This document shows positions 52,649 through 55,999 of a stretch of DNA of 55,999 nucleotides, piece by piece. Source of the stretch: Glutinoglossum americanum. Taxonomy: Eukaryota; Ascomycota; Geoglossomycetes; Geoglossales; Geoglossaceae. Below the pieces are notes generated by a model that was not told where the DNA came from, did not search any database, and was given only the letters and a program-made list of their open reading frames with translations. Numbering within the stretch: position 1 is the first letter of the stretch; each line of letters begins with the position of its first letter. The position numbers and the translations under genes are program-made. The DNA is taken from positions 1-55,999 of the forward strand of contig JAGHQL010000178.1 in NCBI GenBank assembly GCA_020080175.1, in the 5' to 3' direction.

Positions 52649-54140
52649 ATGGATACTCCTAAACCATTTCGGTGCATACTCTGCGATAGGGCGTTTGCCC
52701 ATATGAGGAGTCTGAAGCGGCATGAAAAAGTTCATGATGGAGAAAGTTTGGTTGTGATAAATGCGATTACTGCTCCAGCGACCAGAGACTTCTCCGAAAG
52801 CACAAGCAACGGCATCTTAACAGATACCACTGCCTTCGGTGTGGTAAATGGTTTATCACTTGCAATGAGCTAACAAGACATACTGCATTAGAACATGCTA
52901 CGAAGATCACCTGTCCGAGGTGCGGCGTGCAGTTATCGCGAAAGGATAACCTGAAAAGGCATCAAAAAGCCTTATGTGGCAATAGGAGTGTAGCATCCAC
53001 AGGCCAACAGGTTCTCCAAAGTCCTGGCCCTAAAACCGATGAAGCAGCTTCAATGTCTAAAGACTCTATAAAGGTGGTCTTTGAGGAACTAGGTCTGGAT
53101 TGTGAGCTTTCGACTCTGGAAGACTACCGAAATACTAGCAGTATTTTCAACACTCAGGAACCATGGTTATTTCCGTCATGCTGGAGCGGTGGCAATGCAC
53201 CAGATAGGGTTCACCTTATTCACAACACTGTCAGGTGTACAATGAGGAGGGCACCTATATTTCAGGTCACATCTCAGGAGGAAATTGAAATCAAGAGAAT
53301 TCAGATAGAGTTTTTGAACCAGGTAGTTGATAACACAAATACGGCACTTGACTACAGTCTTATGAATCTTCAGGCAGAAAACCCACACCACTATCAGCTT
53401 GAACTTCCGGAACCTGTATCCAACACTGCCCACACCAGTCCTACTCTTAGTTTCAACTGGATTTTGTCTGGCGTTCCAGTCCAACCATATATAGGTGTGT
53501 GAGCAATCAATCTATATTTACTGGAATGATGGGTTTGTCTAACCGGATCACAGATCATGGATTTGCGTCTACCTGCACACTAGTCCGAAGTGGCACTGAG
53601 CATCATCACAAAATCTTTTTGATGTGGACACCTACTTCTGGGATTATCGAGCGCTTCTATATTGAGGAGGCAGACAACAGTGTCCAGGCGCTATCTAAGG
53701 ACTTAGAGCAAGGGAAGGCTATTTTGTTGAACTCAAAAGGGAAAGAGTTATACATACTACCCGGGTGGATTCATTTCACATACATGCTTACGGACAGGTT
53801 CTGTATTAGCTACACTGTTGCCATACTTGATTGCTTGGGAGTATTCGGCGAAATCCAAGCTAAGGAAATTCCTAGTGGTGGGGGCCTCCAATCTGCTGTT
53901 ATATTACAGTACTGGAGCGAGCGTCTTTCTTCTTTGAACCCAGATATCACTGCCCAGTCTTTCGAGGCGTGGAGACACCTTGAGGGTTCTTTTATCGGCC
54001 ACCCCCTGTTCTGCTCTGCTTGGCCATCTTACCTCAATTCTAAGACGAGTGCGCTTCCTGTGAGGTGCTTCTGTGGAGTGGATATTATGGTAAGGCTATG
54101 TCGATTCTCGCGGTATGGTGGAGGAGTTCGGTATGTATGA
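52649..54140 (+). pseudogene. C2H2 zinc-finger protein with JmjC-like domain, one frame break
   Basis: The ATG at 52649 opens MDTPKPFRCILCDRAFAHMR, a C2H2 finger. The frame is then lost by one base near 52745, at the HDGE-KFGC linker, and continues with three more fingers: CDKCDYCSSDQRLLRKHKQRH, CLRCGKWFITCNELTRHTALEH, and CPRCGVQLSRKDNLKRHQ. A 62-nt intron (53495-53556; GTGTGT donor, TCTAACC branch, CACAG acceptor) leads to a cupin/JmjC-like part: MWTPTSGII, GKAILLN, ELYILPGWIHFTYMLTD. A good donor (GTAAGG) follows CFCGVDIM near 54090, so more exons probably lie downstream. The frame break could be a sequencing error. The protein would be a nuclear chromatin or transcription factor (inference). 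The solo LTR sits just upstream. Confidence 0.6.
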
Positions 54141-55999
54141 CGTCACTAGACGTCGTTTCGCGGGCACGGATACGTAGACACACAATTGTATGTAGAATCA
54201 ATTCTATTGACTATTTAATGACTGCTGTAACGACTGGCTATTCTACATGGTGCATCCAGGCACCTTATGTATGTCTTCGGGGTCGTGCCCCTCAGGCGCA
54301 AATAGGGGCAACCTAAAACACGTTGCTCCTATTCCGTGTTCCAGGTGCCGTGGCCCGCCTTCCTGCGACAACGCCACATTAATGCCGTTCCAGCGGCCGC
54401 GCAGCATATCCACAACAGATATACCGGATAAAGGCTGGCTGCAGAGCCACATGAAGGCAGCTCACAGGGTGGGTAGTACCAGTGCTGAAGTCCCTGCGAC
54501 ACGTAAGAGAAGAGGTCCAACCCGATAACGGTTGATGCAGACTAGGAGGAGACGGAAGGGATGGTGTGCCATTTGCGGCTTGTGTCCAGGAGCGGAACCT
54601 GGGAAAATGCGGTCGGGCATAGAAAGAGCCTATACGAGGTCTAGTTCTACTCTGTGAGATTGATGTCTAAAGTTGAAGCATGGTGGACGGTATGACCATC
54701 CTATAGATTCTCAAGGCTCGTATTGCCGGTGTGGGTGCTAGTGGACTGGGAGATGCCATGAGGATATATGAGGCTCGCGAGCAGCCTCAAGCGGCTACAG
54801 TAGTATTCATTTCACTCGCGATTTGTGGCGAAGTGGCTAATGTTTTTCGAAATTAAATATTGGGAAACGGACGTGCCAATCCGGAGGCTACACACTCATA
54901 ACTCCACCTTTCGGGTGACTATGGAAGTATCACATATGGAGACTAGGACATGAATAAAACTGTAAAACAATGGCTGAGTTGTTAGTGTTCCTACCTGGAC
55001 GACGCGCAAGCTTTTTGGCCTGGACTCTGGCGATCCGCTTTAGTGTCGTCACTCCACATCTCTTCCTTTTTGACACGACGAGGGCACGACCTTTAATCAA
55101 TGCCCGCTTTCTCTGAGGCATTTTCTACCTCCTAATATACACTGCGCCTTGCTCTAGGCTCACACCCGAAAGCCCTTAGATTTTGGTGTCAACGCCGGTC
55201 GCTAAATCGTATTTGAACGGGAAGTTGAGCCCTTATGTGGGCGCGTTCGATCTCCATTAAGACAGCTCACGGTACAAGGAGCTGAGAAGGTGGTCCTGTT
55301 GTGCGGTTCTGGGAGGCAGTGGCCCCACTATTCTCTGTGGAGTCGTTGGCCTATGGGAGCTATGTCCCAGATGGGTAGGCGGGCACCGGCCGCAAAACCA
55401 CACGGTTTTAAGCCATTAGTGCGATCCGTATTGCCCAGGGCAAGGTATTGTCCACATAGGCAGCGAGTTAATAAGGCGGGCGACCCCACGAGCTTGCCAA
55501 CGTTGCTTTTTCCCCTTCAAACCAATGCCATTGCCATATCTTCCCACGCGCTCTGCCTGCCAGATAGGCCACCATCCGGCTGAACATTCCATTTGTGTGG
55601 TGGAAAAAACCTACGTTGGGAGGTTGTGTCTATTGGAAAGAGGCGGAACGACGAAGGCACATATACTGTATAGTAGAATTAATTCAATTAACTACTTCAT
55701 TGGAGCGAACAAAGTAGAATAACTAGCTAGCTATATAGTAGGGAATGGAACGGCCCCATGGGCCGGCCGGTCTTATGGTCGGCCCCATTAGCCATGGTCC
55801 GGCCATAGTCCGGCCTCCATTGCTGGTCCGAAAAACAAGAATAGCAGTCCGGTTGTTTCTATTAGCAATAGAAACAAGGGGTTGCTCAGCCCCTTAGGGC
55901 TAAGTGTTGTTTTTAGTGCCCTATCCGCCTCAGCCAAGGAGAAAGTCTCGGCCTCAGGACCATTACGTTTAGTATGTAAAAGTTTTCTACCTTAACGTT
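54141..55999. other. right flank, no confident gene
   Basis: 1.86 kb. At 54346 an acceptor (TTCCAG) opens a short frame, VPWPAFLRQRHINAVPAAAQ, that could be a late exon of the zinc-finger gene. A second frame reads PCSRCRG...LQSHMKAAH. A basic 63-codon frame (54930-55121, minus strand, MPQRKRALIKGRALVVSKRK) has no known family. Two AT-rich segments sharing TAGAATYAATTC (54194-54225 and 55673-55704) may be repeat relics. Near the right end GGCC and CCGG motifs cluster (55750-55825). Confidence 0.4.

Overview
The window is nuclear DNA of a filamentous ascomycete (Pezizomycotina). The genes are split by short GT-AG introns of about 50-90 bases with CTAAC/CTGAC-like branch sites. The families found are typical of such fungi: two HET-domain proteins, a DUF6594 membrane protein, a microsomal P450, an APC amino-acid permease and an HSPA12-like Hsp70. 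Several transposons carry stop codons that look like C-to-T and G-to-A changes, as repeat-induced point mutation (RIP) leaves them. I worked out exon structures by hand from reading frame, splice consensus and protein-family motifs. Reading phase closes exactly in every gene given as spliced.

Layout. 1-535: 3' end of a G-protein alpha subunit. 1889-3782 (minus): a six-exon cytochrome P450. 4846-7100: first HET protein. 8601-9774 (minus): DUF6594 protein. 10266-11023: small unknown protein with a low-complexity tail. 11674-12000 (minus): scrap of an FAD monooxygenase. 12933-14871: protein with a glycine-rich hydrophobic segment and four ZZ-like zinc modules. 15185-16542 (minus): AAA+ ATPase of the Msp1/ATAD1-like type. 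17158-19497: second HET protein, divergent from the ATPase. 21122-23988: twelve-exon amino-acid permease. 24641-27934: 991-residue protein with a propeller-like C-terminus. 31439-33627 (minus): nine-exon HSPA12-like Hsp70, divergent from a coiled-coil protein at 34213-35628. This first 36 kb looks like an accessory or variable region rich in HET-type incompatibility or immunity-like genes.

The last 20 kb are transposon-rich. A RIP-damaged MULE (36123-39157) has mirrored 29-bp palindrome arrays. A second damaged MULE (41652-46449) carries a pogo/Fot1 element (41700-44037) inside its left terminal repeat, and the pogo is itself interrupted by GC-rich DNA. A third MULE (49265-51686) is intact: open 598-codon transposase, matching 59-bp inverted ends and a perfect 9-bp target duplication. 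A solo LTR (52301-52583) sits about 65 bases in front of a C2H2 zinc-finger/JmjC-like gene with one frame break. An intact secretory-pathway or membrane protein gene (46736-47905, minus) lies between the second and third MULEs.

How the genes may work together is inference. HET domains trigger cell death in non-self recognition, and ATPases, chaperones and membrane-inserting partners often accompany such sensors. Two features most deserve a second look. One is the ZZ gene, whose repeats are each split by an intron at the same codon. The other is the tight block of ZZ gene, AAA+ gene and HET gene. No tRNA, rRNA or CRISPR was found.
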